64,000 nt of DNA from Streptomyces melanogenes (GTDB lineage Bacteria > Actinomycetota > Actinomycetes > Streptomycetales > Streptomycetaceae): NCBI RefSeq assembly GCF_014649795.1, contig NZ_BMTS01000001.1, forward strand, positions 558,001 to 622,000. Direction: 5' to 3'. Under the pieces are notes generated by a model. It searched no databases. It had not been told where the DNA came from and worked only from the letters and a program-made list of their open reading frames with translations. Below, one piece after another: positions 1 to 8,747 of this stretch. Made by a program: the position numbers and the translations under genes. The stretch's first letter is position 1; each line of letters opens with the position of its first letter.

Positions 1-990
1 GGGCAGGAGGCGCGGTACCTCGCCGCGATGAACGGCGCCTTCGAGACCGCGCCGTGCGCGGGCGGGCGCACCGGCCGCTGTCTGCGCCAGCAGGCGCCGA
101 CCACACCCATCCGCTGGACCGACGAGTCCACCCCGCAGCCGTACGCGCTGATGGGTGACGTGAACTGGACCAACTACACCGTCCGCTCGGACGCCCTGCT
201 GGAACAGGCGGGCGCGGTCGAGCTGCTCGGCCGGGTCGGCACCCAGGGCCGCAACAACAACGGCCTCAACGCCTACCACCTGCGCGTCGCGGACACCGGC
301 GTCTGGTCGCTGCTGCGCACCGACACGGCCTGGTCCTCCACCACCCTGGCGAGCGGTACGGTCACGGCCCCCGGGCTGAAGACCTGGCACACCCTGGCCC
401 TTACCTTCCAGGGCGCCACCATCACCGCGAAGCTCGACGGGACCACCCTCGCCACCGTCACCGACAACAGCTACGGCGCGGGCCAGATCGGCCTCGGCAC
501 CGCCGGGTACTACGGCGCGCAGTTCGCCAACCTGAGCATCACCCCCGGTACGACGGCGCCGCTCGACGGCACGTACCAGCTGGTCAACGCCCACAGCGGC
601 CAGCTCCTTGACGCCTCCGGGCAGGGCACGGCCGACGGCACCCCGATCATCCAGTGGCCTGGCAACGGAGGCGCCAACCAGCAGTGGAAGCTCGCCTCGA
701 CCGGCGACGGCTACTACACCGTCACCGGCGCGGCCAGCGGCAAACCCCTCGACGTCCCCGGCCGGAGCGTCGTGCCGGGCACCCAGCTGAACCTGTGGAC
801 CGCCACCGGCGGGACCAACCAGCAGTGGCGGGTGACCCCCGGCGCAGGCGACTGCTACACCCTGGAGTCCCGGCTCGACGGCCATCTGGTGGACGTCAGC
901 GGCGGGTCGCTCGTGATGGGCGCCCAGGTGATCCAGTGGCCCGCGAACGGGGGTGCGAACCAGTGCTGGCGGCTGGTCAAGGCGGGGTGA
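1..990 (+). CDS. Galactosylceramidase-like / ricin B lectin protein, C-terminal part
   Basis: The reading frame is open from base 1, so the 5' end lies outside the window; the ATG at 28 is internal. The first half (about residues 30-180 of the visible part) is a jelly-roll resembling the C-terminal domain of GH59 galactocerebrosidases (DVNWTNYTV, GLGTAGYYGAQFANLSI). The second half is a ricin-type beta-trefoil with repeated QxW units (IIQWPGNGGANQQWKL, TGGTNQQWRV, IQWPANGGANQCWRL), which usually binds sugars. It is probably the end of a secreted glycoside hydrolase. The catalytic domain is not visible, so the activity is inferred from the accessory domains only. Confidence 0.8.
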   Translation, partial: GQEARYLAAMNGAFETAPCAGGRTGRCLRQQAPTTPIRWTDESTPQPYALMGDVNWTNYTVRSDALLEQAGAVELLGRVGTQGRNNNGLNAYHLRVADTGVWSLLRTDTAWSSTTLASGTVTAPGLKTWHTLALTFQGATITAKLDGTTLATVTDNSYGAGQIGLGTAGYYGAQFANLSITPGTTAPLDGTYQLVNAHSGQLLDASGQGTADGTPIIQWPGNGGANQQWKLASTGDGYYTVTGAASGKPLDVPGRSVVPGTQLNLWTATGGTNQQWRVTPGAGDCYTLESRLDGHLVDVSGGSLVMGAQVIQWPANGGANQCWRLVKAG

Positions 991-1037
991 TCCGGCGGCA
1001 CGGAGAGGATCAGAGGGGGACTGATTCGAGGGAACCG

Positions 1038-1068
1038 TTGACCTCAACTTAACTAGAGGTCGTACGTT
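1038..1068 (+). promoter_or_regulatory. SoxR/MerR-type promoter of the ABC transporter gene
   Basis: A TTGACC -35 box (1038-1043) and a TACGTT -10-like box (1063-1068) are separated by exactly 19 bases, the over-long spacer typical of MerR-family activation. Centred between them is an imperfect 20-base dyad, ACCTCAACTTAACTAGAGGT, whose arms match at 8 of 10 positions and which resembles SoxR boxes. The predicted transcript start falls at or beside the ATG at 1075, so the mRNA is probably leaderless. No soxR-like gene lies in the window. Confidence 0.6.
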
Positions 1069-1074
1069 CCTCGT

Positions 1075-2961
1075 ATGAGTATGGAAGCCACCGCGTGGAC
1101 ACAGCTCCACAACGTCATCACCGCGCAGCAGGACCGACGTCCGTTCAACCGAGCCACCCTGCGGCGCATCGCTGTGTTCGCGCGGCCCCACCGCCGCCGC
1201 ATCGCCCTGTTCCTCCTGCTGAGCATCGCCACAGCACTCCTCGCGGTGGCCACCCCGCTCCTCGCCGGACGCGTCGTCAACGCGATCGTCGGCGGCGAGG
1301 AGACGGGGACCGTCACCCGGCTGGCCCTGCTCATCGCCGCGATCGCCCTCGCCGAGGCGGCCCTGGGGCTGGTCGGCCGATGGCTGTCGTCGACGCTCGG
1401 CGAAGGGCTCATCCTCGACCTGCGCACCGCGGTCTTCGACCACGTCCAGCGCATGCCGGTCGCCTTCTTCACCCGGACCCGCACCGGCGCGCTGGTCAGC
1501 CGCCTCAACAACGACGTGATCGGCGCCCAGCGGGCGTTCAGCAACACCCTCTCCGGCGTGGTCAGCAACCTCGTCACACTGCTGCTCACCCTCGCCGTGA
1601 TGCTCGGCATCTCCTGGCAGATCACCCTGCTCGCGCTGGTCCTGCTGCCCGTGTTCGTGCTGCCCGCCCGCCGCATGGGCACCAGGATGGCGCGGCTCCA
1701 GCGGGAGGCCGCCGAGCACAACGCGGCGATGGGCACTCGGATGACCGAGCGGTTCTCGGCGCCCGGCGCGACCCTGGTCAAGCTGTTCGGACGGCCCGCC
1801 GACGAGTCCGCCGAATTCGCCGCCCGGGCCGCCCGGGTCCGCGACATCGGCGTCCGTACGGCGATGGCGCAGTCCGCGTTCATCACCGCCCTCACCCTCG
1901 TCTCGGCCCTCGCGCTCGCCCTCGTCTACGGCCTCGGCGGCTACTACGCCCTGCACGACAAGCTGGAAGCGGGCGCGGTCGTCTCCCTGGCCCTCCTGCT
2001 CACGCGCCTGTACGCGCCGCTCACCGCGCTCGCCGGGGCGCGCGTCGAGGTCATGAGCGCCCTCGTCAGCTTCGAGCGGGTCTTCGAGATCCTCGACCTG
2101 AAGCCGCTCATCGCCGAGAAGCCGCAAGCCAAGCCGGTGCCGGACGGGCCGGTCTCCGTCGAGTTCGACGACGTGCGATTCGGCTACCCCTCCGCCGAGA
2201 AGGTCTCCCTCGCCTCCCTCGAAGAGGTCTCCAGCCTCGACACCCGGGGCGGCGCCGAAGTGCTCCACGGCGTCTCCTTCCGCGCCGAACCCGGCCAGAT
2301 GGTGGCCCTCGTCGGCTCCTCGGGCGCGGGCAAGTCGACGGTCGCCCAGCTGCTGCCCCGGCTCTACGACGCGGACGAGGGCGCGGTACGCCTCGGCGGC
2401 GTCGACGTACGCGACCTGACCGCCGACTCGATCCGCGACACGATCGGCATGGTCACCCAGGACGGCCACCTCTTCCACGAGTCCGTCCGCGCCAACCTGC
2501 TGCTCGCCCGCCCGGACGCCGACGAGGAGGAGCTCTGGGACGCCCTGCGCCGGGCCCGTCTGGACGGCTTGGTCGCCTCCCTGCCGGACGGCCTCGACAC
2601 CGTCGTCGGCGAGCGCGGCTACCGGCTCTCCGGCGGCGAGCGCCAGCGCCTGACCATCGCCCGCCTGCTCCTGGCCCGCCAGCGCGTCGTCATCCTCGAC
2701 GAGGCGACCGCCCACCTCGACAACACCTCCGAGGCGGCCGTCCAGGAGGCCCTCGGCGAGGCGCTGGAGGGCCGCACCGCCGTGGTGATCGCCCACCGGC
2801 TCTCCACGGTACGGTCCGCCGACCTCATCCTCGTGGTGGAGAGCGGCCGCATCGTGGAACGCGGCACCCACGACGAGCTGCTGGCGCTCGACGGCCGCTA
2901 CCAGGAGCTGTACCGCACCCAGTTCGCCCGGCCCGGGGGCGCGCACGCGGAACGGGGCTGA
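1075..2961 (+). CDS. ABC transporter, fused permease and ATP-binding protein
   Basis: This 628-residue exporter half-transporter has an N-terminal membrane domain (about residues 35-320, six hydrophobic segments) and a C-terminal nucleotide-binding domain. Motifs seen are Walker A GSSGAGKST, signature LSGGERQRL, Walker B VVILDEATAHLD and the H-loop AHRLST. It should work as a homodimer or with a partner, exporting a drug-like or lipid substrate. The start is set by the promoter immediately upstream: there is no ribosome site, so the ATG at 1075 is probably the first mRNA codon; a second ATG follows at 1081. A SoxR-like box suggests induction by redox-active compounds. The substrate is not predictable. 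Confidence 0.9.
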   Translation: MSMEATAWTQLHNVITAQQDRRPFNRATLRRIAVFARPHRRRIALFLLLSIATALLAVATPLLAGRVVNAIVGGEETGTVTRLALLIAAIALAEAALGLVGRWLSSTLGEGLILDLRTAVFDHVQRMPVAFFTRTRTGALVSRLNNDVIGAQRAFSNTLSGVVSNLVTLLLTLAVMLGISWQITLLALVLLPVFVLPARRMGTRMARLQREAAEHNAAMGTRMTERFSAPGATLVKLFGRPADESAEFAARAARVRDIGVRTAMAQSAFITALTLVSALALALVYGLGGYYALHDKLEAGAVVSLALLLTRLYAPLTALAGARVEVMSALVSFERVFEILDLKPLIAEKPQAKPVPDGPVSVEFDDVRFGYPSAEKVSLASLEEVSSLDTRGGAEVLHGVSFRAEPGQMVALVGSSGAGKSTVAQLLPRLYDADEGAVRLGGVDVRDLTADSIRDTIGMVTQDGHLFHESVRANLLLARPDADEEELWDALRRARLDGLVASLPDGLDTVVGERGYRLSGGERQRLTIARLLLARQRVVILDEATAHLDNTSEAAVQEALGEALEGRTAVVIAHRLSTVRSADLILVVESGRIVERGTHDELLALDGRYQELYRTQFARPGGAHAERG

Positions 2962-3078
2962 CGAGGCGGCCCGGCGACCGTCACCGCGAGCGAGACGCAC
3001 GTCACATCCGCGGGTGTCACGGCTGGAGGAGCTGCCTTGTCATACGGGTGACAGCGAACAACCTCCAAGGAGTACACG

Positions 3079-3552
3079 ATGGAAGCCAGGCTGAACCTCT
3101 TCACCAGCCCGATCGCGGCCAAGTTCGGGAAGCACCTCGTCGCCGCGGGCCGGGTGCTCGCGGACTCCACGCTGCCGGGCGCGACGCAGGAGCTGGTGAA
3201 GCTGCGTGCCAGTCAGATCAACGGCTGCGGATTCTGCACCGACATGCACACCAAGGACGCCGCGCACGCCGGGGAGACGCAGACGCGCCTCAACCTGGTC
3301 GCCGCCTGGCGGGAGGCCACGGTGTTCACCGAGGCCGAGCGCGCCGCCCTGGAGCTGACGGAGGAAGCCACCCGCATCGCCGACGGGGCGGGCGGCGTAT
3401 CGGACGAGACGTGGGCGAGGGCCGCCGAGCACTTCGACGAGGAGGAGCTCGCCACGCTGGTGTGTTCCATCTCCCTGATCAACGCCTTCAACCGGGCGAA
3501 CGTCATCATCCGGCAGCCCGCGGGCGACTACCAGCCGGGCCAGTACGCCTGA
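3079..3552 (+). CDS. AhpD-like carboxymuconolactone decarboxylase family protein
   Basis: This 157-residue protein of the CMD/AhpD superfamily contains the redox motif CGFC followed by TDMH (GCGFCTDMHTKDA). That is the CxxC plus His arrangement of alkylhydroperoxidase-like enzymes that reduce peroxides with a thiol partner. The start has a good site, AAGGAG, six bases upstream. It stands alone and is convergent with the haloperoxidase-like gene. Its sequence is close to the widespread actinobacterial AhpD_Cterm proteins; the true substrate is unknown. Confidence 0.85.
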   Translation: MEARLNLFTSPIAAKFGKHLVAAGRVLADSTLPGATQELVKLRASQINGCGFCTDMHTKDAAHAGETQTRLNLVAAWREATVFTEAERAALELTEEATRIADGAGGVSDETWARAAEHFDEEELATLVCSISLINAFNRANVIIRQPAGDYQPGQYA

Positions 3553-3553
3553 T

Positions 3554-3582
3554 CGGCACGAGAAGTCCGTCGGCACGAGAAG
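3554..3582 (+). repeat. Short direct repeats after the AhpD-like gene
   Basis: Two exact copies of CGGCACGAGAAG (3554-3565 and 3571-3582) lie 17 bases apart, and a third partial CGGCAC (3588-3593) starts the hairpin that follows. They look like a local duplication of the left arm of the terminator. Confidence 0.6.
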
Positions 3583-3587
3583 CCCAT

Positions 3588-3617
3588 CGGCACCGCTCCG
3601 CGAAGGGGGCGGTGCCG
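3588..3617. terminator. Hairpin between convergent genes
   Basis: A 9-bp perfect stem (CGGCACCGC paired with GCGGTGCCG) with a 12-base loop sits between the stop codons of the AhpD-like gene and the haloperoxidase-like gene. There is no clear T-run, as is common for Streptomyces terminators. It could serve both directions. Confidence 0.5.
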
Positions 3618-3630
3618 ACGGGTGCGTGCG

Positions 3631-5157
3631 CTACTTCGCGCTGTCCGGGTGGATGTGGCGCTGTACGAACTCGTACGAGCGCTGCCCGAACTGCGGGCCG
3701 AAGCCCGCTGAGGCCTTGACGGCCGACGGGAAGTGGACCCCGGCCCAGACCCTGGTCTTGCCGCAGGTCGTGGCGAAGTCCGTCCAGGAGTCGTACGTCA
3801 GCGTGAGGGCCTTCGCCGGGGTGACACCCGGCTCGATCACCGACGAGCCCGCCTTGCGCGGGATCGCGATGTGCACCTTGTCGCTGCCGAGGAAGAGCCG
3901 CGCCGCCTGCGCGTACGCATAGCAGGCCGCGGTGGAGCCGGACGGGTACTCGGGGTGGTTGGTGACGGGCAGATAGCTGCGCCACTCGTTGCCGGTGATG
4001 TCGTGGACCGTGCCCTTGCCCGGGCCGCCCCAGGCGGTCAGCGGTGTGTCGCCGTACAGGTACCGGATCGCGCTGAACGGCCGTACGGAGTCGTAGTTCG
4101 CCTTCTGCTGCCACACCGCGATGGTGCTGTCGAAGATGGCGATCTCGATGGTCGCGATGAACTGCACGAACCCCTCGACGTCCAGGTGCGCGTCCTGGAT
4201 CACGGCGACGCCGGGTGCCTCCGCGAGGGCCATGAACTTGTCGCCGAAGAATTCGGTGGCCATCTTCTTGTAGTCGGTCAACGCCGCCGACGCGGCGAGG
4301 ACTTCATCGGCCTGCTGCTTGTAGCCGCGCCGGTTGTGGTAGTTGCTGTTGACCGGCGGGGGGATGTGGAAGCGCGCCGGATCCTTGTACGTGAACGGGG
4401 TGGTGAGACGCATCTGCGGGGTGATGAACTTCTGGATCTCGAAGGTGCCGTCGTCGTGGGGGACGATGGCCGGCTGCCAGTGCGAGGGGTCGCGGAGTTC
4501 GTACGCCGTGTTGACCGGCTGGTAGCCGGTGTAGTCCGCGTACGGCGCCTGCCGGCGTCCGCCCTCGTCGCCGTAGCGGTTCATGCCGTCGTGCCACCGG
4601 GCCTCCAGGACATGCCGGGCGGCCAGGTTGCCGATGCCGGCGGCGGTCCGGGTGTTCTCCTGGCGGTCGTCCGGGTCGAGGCCGACCGAGGCCATCATCT
4701 CCCGCCAGGCCGCCGCGGCCTGCGGGATACGGGCGTTGAAGATGCGGTACGAGGTGTAGAGAAGGGCGGTGTTCTTGTTGCGGTTGGTGCGTTCGGCGAC
4801 GGGACGACGGCCGAGGTTCGAATAGATGCCGACCGCGCTGCGGTGGTACGGCGCGATGGAGTCGAACCAGGAGGTCTCCAGGAGCATGCCGTAGTCCACG
4901 ATCAGGGTGATGTCGGAGCCGTCCTTCGAGATGACGGACCGCTCCTGCGCCTGGAGCGCCGGGTAGACCACTTCGAGCGCGGCGTTGCCGTGGTCGAAGT
5001 CGAACGAGGCCGCCTTGGCCGCGGGGTGGGACGCCGGGTGGTCCGGCGCGGGGTCGGCCGACGCGACGTTGGCGAACGAGCCCAGTAACAGGGTCACGGT
5101 GCAGGCGGCCGTCCATCGTCGCACACGCGACCACCGCAGCCGCCTCTGGTCCCTCAT
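3631..5157 (-). CDS. Secreted vanadium-dependent haloperoxidase-like / PAP2 protein
   Basis: This 508-residue protein has a Sec-type signal peptide (Arg-rich start, hydrophobic stretch about residues 15-32, then ASA-DPAPD). The C-terminal third carries the vanadate/phosphate site: K-x6-RP (KANYDSVRP), PSGS where the family has PSGH, and RVWAGVHF with the vanadate-ligating His. The usual acid-base His of PSGH is thus Ser, which could weaken or remove halide oxidation; a phosphatase-like role is possible. Codon 24 (5086-5088) is TTA, so translation may depend on the bldA tRNA. Upstream lies a degraded regulator, and no neighbour suggests a pathway. Confidence 0.8.
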   Translation of the reverse strand: MRDQRRLRWSRVRRWTAACTVTLLLGSFANVASADPAPDHPASHPAAKAASFDFDHGNAALEVVYPALQAQERSVISKDGSDITLIVDYGMLLETSWFDSIAPYHRSAVGIYSNLGRRPVAERTNRNKNTALLYTSYRIFNARIPQAAAAWREMMASVGLDPDDRQENTRTAAGIGNLAARHVLEARWHDGMNRYGDEGGRRQAPYADYTGYQPVNTAYELRDPSHWQPAIVPHDDGTFEIQKFITPQMRLTTPFTYKDPARFHIPPPVNSNYHNRRGYKQQADEVLAASAALTDYKKMATEFFGDKFMALAEAPGVAVIQDAHLDVEGFVQFIATIEIAIFDSTIAVWQQKANYDSVRPFSAIRYLYGDTPLTAWGGPGKGTVHDITGNEWRSYLPVTNHPEYPSGSTAACYAYAQAARLFLGSDKVHIAIPRKAGSSVIEPGVTPAKALTLTYDSWTDFATTCGKTRVWAGVHFPSAVKASAGFGPQFGQRSYEFVQRHIHPDSAK

Positions 5158-5230
5158 GGGTCAGTCTCCCTTCGATGGGAATTGGCCAGCGAGGGCACGG
5201 TAGGACCCGGCCACGGCTCGTGGTACCGCG

Positions 5231-5848
5231 CTATCCGGCCGTGTTGGGCCCGTCCTCCCGAACGCTCTCCCGGCAGCAGCGGACGAAGTCCCGGACGACC
5301 GGATCGGCGTCGTCGGCGGGCGCCCGGGCCACCGCGACGCGGCTCGGGCTCACCCCTTTGACCAGCCGGTAGGTGACGCCCGGGCGGGCGTAGAAGCGGG
5401 CGGCGGACGCGGGAGCCAGGGCGACGCCGTAGCCGTTGGCGATCGCGCCGAGCCACTCGTCGGGCTGATCGGCGACGGCGACGGCGCCGACGCGGACCGG
5501 GTGGCCCTCGCGCTCGTCGGTGGCCAGCCAATAATCGCGCCACCGACCGGATTCGGCCGCGGCGGCGACAAACGGCTCGTCCCACAGGTCGCGGAACGCG
5601 ACCTCTTCGTGTACAGCCAGCGGGTGACCGGAGGACAGCGCGACCCACCGGGGCTCGTTGAACAACACCTCCACCCGCAACGCCTCTTGGCCGGGGAACG
5701 GCACCCGCGGCAGCGCGGCGTCGACGTCCCCGGTGGCGAGCCCGGCGGTCGGGTTCGACCACGCGGCCTGCCGCAACTCGGCCCGCCGGCCCGGCCGGCG
5801 GCGGGCGAACGCGGCGACGATGTGCTGCGTGGCCTCGTTGGCGGCTAC
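5231..5848 (-). pseudogene. LysR-type regulator remnant (effector domain only)
   Basis: The frame encodes the C-terminal two thirds of a LysR regulator: the effector-binding domain from about ATQHIVAAFARRRPG through GLATGDVDAALPRVPF, WVALSSGHPLA and WLGAIANGYGVALAPAS to the end. The N-terminal winged helix-turn-helix is missing. The open frame continues to 5986, but the translation beyond about 5848 has no LysR character. On the opposite strand that same segment encodes the end of an MFS transporter. The simplest reading is a deletion that fused the inner parts of a divergent LysR-MFS pair. Confidence 0.65.
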
Positions 5849-5959
5849 GCGGGCGCCCTCGCGGCCCACGTACGCGCCGGGGTGTTCCGCAACATCGGGT
5901 TCCCGGGCGCGTATGCGGCGTTGGCGGTGGGTTCGCTGGTGCTCGCTGTCGTGCGATGA
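5843..5959 (+). pseudogene. MFS transporter C-terminal remnant
   Basis: The plus strand encodes about 38 residues (GYAGALAAHVRAG...AYAALAVGSLVLAVVR, then stop) that look like the last loop and transmembrane helix of a major-facilitator transporter. No start or upstream transporter sequence exists; upstream in frame is antisense LysR sequence. The sudden change at about 5843-5848 coincides with the end of LysR similarity on the other strand. The short length limits certainty. Confidence 0.45.
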
Positions 5960-6180
5960 GGGATCCGGGAGCCGACGCCGGACCACTGGTAGGAAACCTT
6001 CCAGTCCGCTACGCTCCCCGGCGGCGGCTTGGCGCGGTGCCCCATTCCCGTGGGCATGACGCGCTCAGCGAGAGCTCTGACCCGGCTGCCGTGGCGCTGT
6101 GCCCTGCCCGCGCCGGGCAGGGGCGGGGTCGCGTCCCGGTGTCCAGCTCTCGCCGTTCCCCACCCCCACGGAGTCCAGGT

Positions 6181-7518
6181 ATGCGCCTGAACACCTCAGC
6201 TCGACTCTCCCTCCCACGCGGCAGAAACCGCGTTCTCCTCGTCGTCCTCGCGCTCCTCGGCGGGTTGCTGCTCGCCTGGCCCGGGCGGGCCGGGGCCGCC
6301 GCCGATCCCCTCATCTCGCTCGGGAAACCCGCAACCGCCTCCTCTGCCGAGACGTCCTCGCTCGGCGCCGCGAACGCCTTCGACGGGGACACCGCCACCC
6401 GCTGGGCCAGCGCCGAGGGCAAGGACCCGCAGTGGATCCGCGTCGACCTCGGCGCAACCGCCACCATCAGCCGGGTCAAGCTCAGTTGGGAAGCCGCCTA
6501 CGCCAAGGCGTACCGCGTCGAGGTGTCGCAGGACGGGGCGTCCTGGACCGCGCTCGCCGAGGAGAAGGCGGGCAACGGCGGCACCGACGACTGGAACGGG
6601 GTCACCGGCAAGGGCAGGTACCTGCGTATCTACGGCACCGCGCGCGGCACTTCGTACGGCTACTCGCTGTACGAGGCCGAGGTGTACGGCACCCTCGACG
6701 GCGGCCCGCCGCCCGGCAAGGGCTTCACCGTGGTCGCGGCCGGTGACATCGCCGCCCAGTGCACCGCCGCCGACAGCGGCTGCGCGCACCCCAAGACCGC
6801 CGCGCTCGCCCGGCAGATCGATCCGAAGTTCTATCTGACGATGGGCGACAACCAGTACGACGACGCCCGGATCGCCGACTTCCGCGCCTACTACGACAAG
6901 ACGTGGGGCGCCTTCAAGGCCAAGACGCGTCCGGTCCCGGGCAACCACGAGACGTACGACCCGGCCGGAGCCCTCGCCGGGTACAAGGCCTACTTCGGGA
7001 ACATCGCCTACCCGCAGGGCAAGAGCTACTACAGCTACGACGAGGGCAACTGGCACTTCATCGCCCTCGACTCCAACTCCTTCGACAAGGCCGCCCAGAT
7101 CGACTGGCTCAAGGCCGACCTCGCCGCCAACGGCAAGCAGTGCATAGCCGCCTACTGGCACCACCCGCTCTACTCCTCCGGCGGTCACGGCAACGACCCG
7201 GTCTCCAAGCCCGTGTGGAAGATCCTGTACGGCGCGAAGGCGGACCTCGTCCTCAACGGTCACGACCACCACTACGAGCGGTTCGCCCCGCAGGACCCCG
7301 ACGGCAAGGCGACCGCGGACGGGATCGTGGAGATCGTCGGCGGCATGGGCGGCGCCGAGCCGTACCCCATCGAGCAGGTCCAGCCCAACAGCCAGAAGCG
7401 GATCAGCGGCCAGTACGGCGTGCTGAAGCTGGAGTTCACCGACTCCGGCTACGGATGGACCTACGTCGGTACGGACGGGCAGGTCAAGGACACCAGCCCG
7501 AAGTACGGCTGCCACTGA
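6181..7518 (+). CDS. Secreted metallophosphoesterase with F5/8-type carbohydrate-binding domain
   Basis: This 445-residue protein has a signal peptide (residues 1-40, ending AGAAA), a discoidin/F5-8C (CBM32-like) domain about residues 40-175 (ATASSAETSSLGAANAFDGDTATRW) and a calcineurin-like phosphatase domain about 185-440. Metal-site motifs seen are AGDIA, MGDNQYDD, PGNHE, YWHHP and LNGHDHHYERF. It likely hydrolyses phosphomonoesters or diesters outside the cell. The frame extends upstream to 5956, but the start at 6181 has a ribosome site and begins the signal peptide. Its TGA overlaps the ATG of the next gene by one base, so the two are coupled. Confidence 0.85.
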   Translation: MRLNTSARLSLPRGRNRVLLVVLALLGGLLLAWPGRAGAAADPLISLGKPATASSAETSSLGAANAFDGDTATRWASAEGKDPQWIRVDLGATATISRVKLSWEAAYAKAYRVEVSQDGASWTALAEEKAGNGGTDDWNGVTGKGRYLRIYGTARGTSYGYSLYEAEVYGTLDGGPPPGKGFTVVAAGDIAAQCTAADSGCAHPKTAALARQIDPKFYLTMGDNQYDDARIADFRAYYDKTWGAFKAKTRPVPGNHETYDPAGALAGYKAYFGNIAYPQGKSYYSYDEGNWHFIALDSNSFDKAAQIDWLKADLAANGKQCIAAYWHHPLYSSGGHGNDPVSKPVWKILYGAKADLVLNGHDHHYERFAPQDPDGKATADGIVEIVGGMGGAEPYPIEQVQPNSQKRISGQYGVLKLEFTDSGYGWTYVGTDGQVKDTSPKYGCH

Positions 7519-8747
7519 TGTACCTGGCCACCACCGGCCGTACGGACGCGCCGCCCCGCACCTCCGGGGTGGGGCGGCGCGTCCCCGGCACCGTCCTCGC
7601 GCTCGGCGCGGTCAGCCTCGTCACCGACGTCTCGTCCGAGATGGTCACGGCGGTACTGCCGCTCTACCTCGTCCTGGGCCTCGGCCTCTCGCCGCTCCAG
7701 TTCGGCTTCCTGGACGGCATGTTCAACGGAGCCACCGCGCTCGTACGGCTGCTCGGCGGCCGGCTCGCCGACCGCGGGGGCCGTCACAAGCGGGTCGCCG
7801 GGGCCGGTTATCTGCTCTCCGCCCTCTCCCGGCTCGGGCTGCTCCTCGCCGGAGGCGCCACCGCGGGCATCGCCACCGCGCTCGCCGCCGACCGGCTCGG
7901 CAAGGGCATCCGCACCGCCCCGCGCGACGCCCTCATCTCGCTCAGCGGCCCGCCGGAGACGCTCGGCCGCTCCTTCGGCGTGCACCGCGCCATGGACACC
8001 ACGGGGGCGCTCCTCGGCCCGCTCGCCGCGTTCGCCGTGCTCCAGGCCACCGCCGACGCCTACGACGCGGTGTTCGTCGTCAGCTTCTGCGTCGGGCTGA
8101 TGGGTGTGCTGCTGCTGGCGGTGTACGTCCCGGCGGGATCCGGGACGGTGCCCATGCCCGTAACGGCCCGCCCCCGCACAGCACTTCGCGACCCCGTCTT
8201 CCGCCGCATCCTCTACGCGACCGCCCTGCTCGGCGCCGCCACGATCGGCGACTCCTTCCTCTATCTGCTGCTCCAGCGCGGCCTCGACCTGCCGACCGCC
8301 CTGTTCCCGCTGCTGCCGCTCGGCCCGGCCGCGGGCTATCTGCTGCTCGCCGTTCCGGTGGGCCGGATCGCCGACCGGATGGGGCGGCGGCTGCCGTTCC
8401 TGCTCGGGCACGCGGCCCTGCTCGGCGCGTACGCCCTGCTGCTCGCCCCGATCGCCTGGCCGACCGCCGTGGCCGTACTGGCCCTGCTCGGCATCTTCTA
8501 CGCCGCCACGGACGGGGTGCTGATGGCGCTCGCCGGGCCGCTGCTGCCCGTGCGCGGGCGAGCGGGCGGGCTCGCGGTGCTCCAGACCGGTCAGGCGCTG
8601 GCCCGACTGCTGGGCGCGGCCGGGTTCGGGGCGGCGTGGACGCTCTGGGGGCAGCGGCCCGCCCTGTGGCTGGCGGGGATCGCGCTGACCGGTGCGCTCG
8701 CGGCCGCCTGGCGCGTCCTGCCCGCACCCGCCCGGGAGGCGTCATGA
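7518..8747 (+). CDS. MFS transporter
   Basis: This 409-residue, 12-segment major facilitator has the motif-A-like loop GGRLADRGGRHKRV after TM2 and IADRMGRRLP in the second half. The start ATG overlaps the stop of the metallophosphatase gene (TGATG), and its own stop overlaps the ATG of the next gene (ATGA), so all three form one translationally coupled operon. The neighbours are a secreted phosphatase and a propeller protein, so it may handle a compound released or sensed outside the cell. The substrate is unknown. Confidence 0.85.
   Translation: MYLATTGRTDAPPRTSGVGRRVPGTVLALGAVSLVTDVSSEMVTAVLPLYLVLGLGLSPLQFGFLDGMFNGATALVRLLGGRLADRGGRHKRVAGAGYLLSALSRLGLLLAGGATAGIATALAADRLGKGIRTAPRDALISLSGPPETLGRSFGVHRAMDTTGALLGPLAAFAVLQATADAYDAVFVVSFCVGLMGVLLLAVYVPAGSGTVPMPVTARPRTALRDPVFRRILYATALLGAATIGDSFLYLLLQRGLDLPTALFPLLPLGPAAGYLLLAVPVGRIADRMGRRLPFLLGHAALLGAYALLLAPIAWPTAVAVLALLGIFYAATDGVLMALAGPLLPVRGRAGGLAVLQTGQALARLLGAAGFGAAWTLWGQRPALWLAGIALTGALAAAWRVLPAPAREAS

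Noticed and set aside
28..990. Complete gene starting at the ATG at 28
   Set aside because: The frame is open to base 1 and the protein begins inside a domain, with no signal peptide.
1095..3719. Long second-frame open reading frame across the ABC transporter and AhpD-like genes
   Set aside because: Its translation is Arg/Pro-rich, a typical shadow of GC-biased codons in the true frame; motifs and start signals support the other frames.
5848..5986. Start of the LysR gene at 5986
   Set aside because: This segment lacks helix-turn-helix sequence and is better explained as antisense of the MFS stump.
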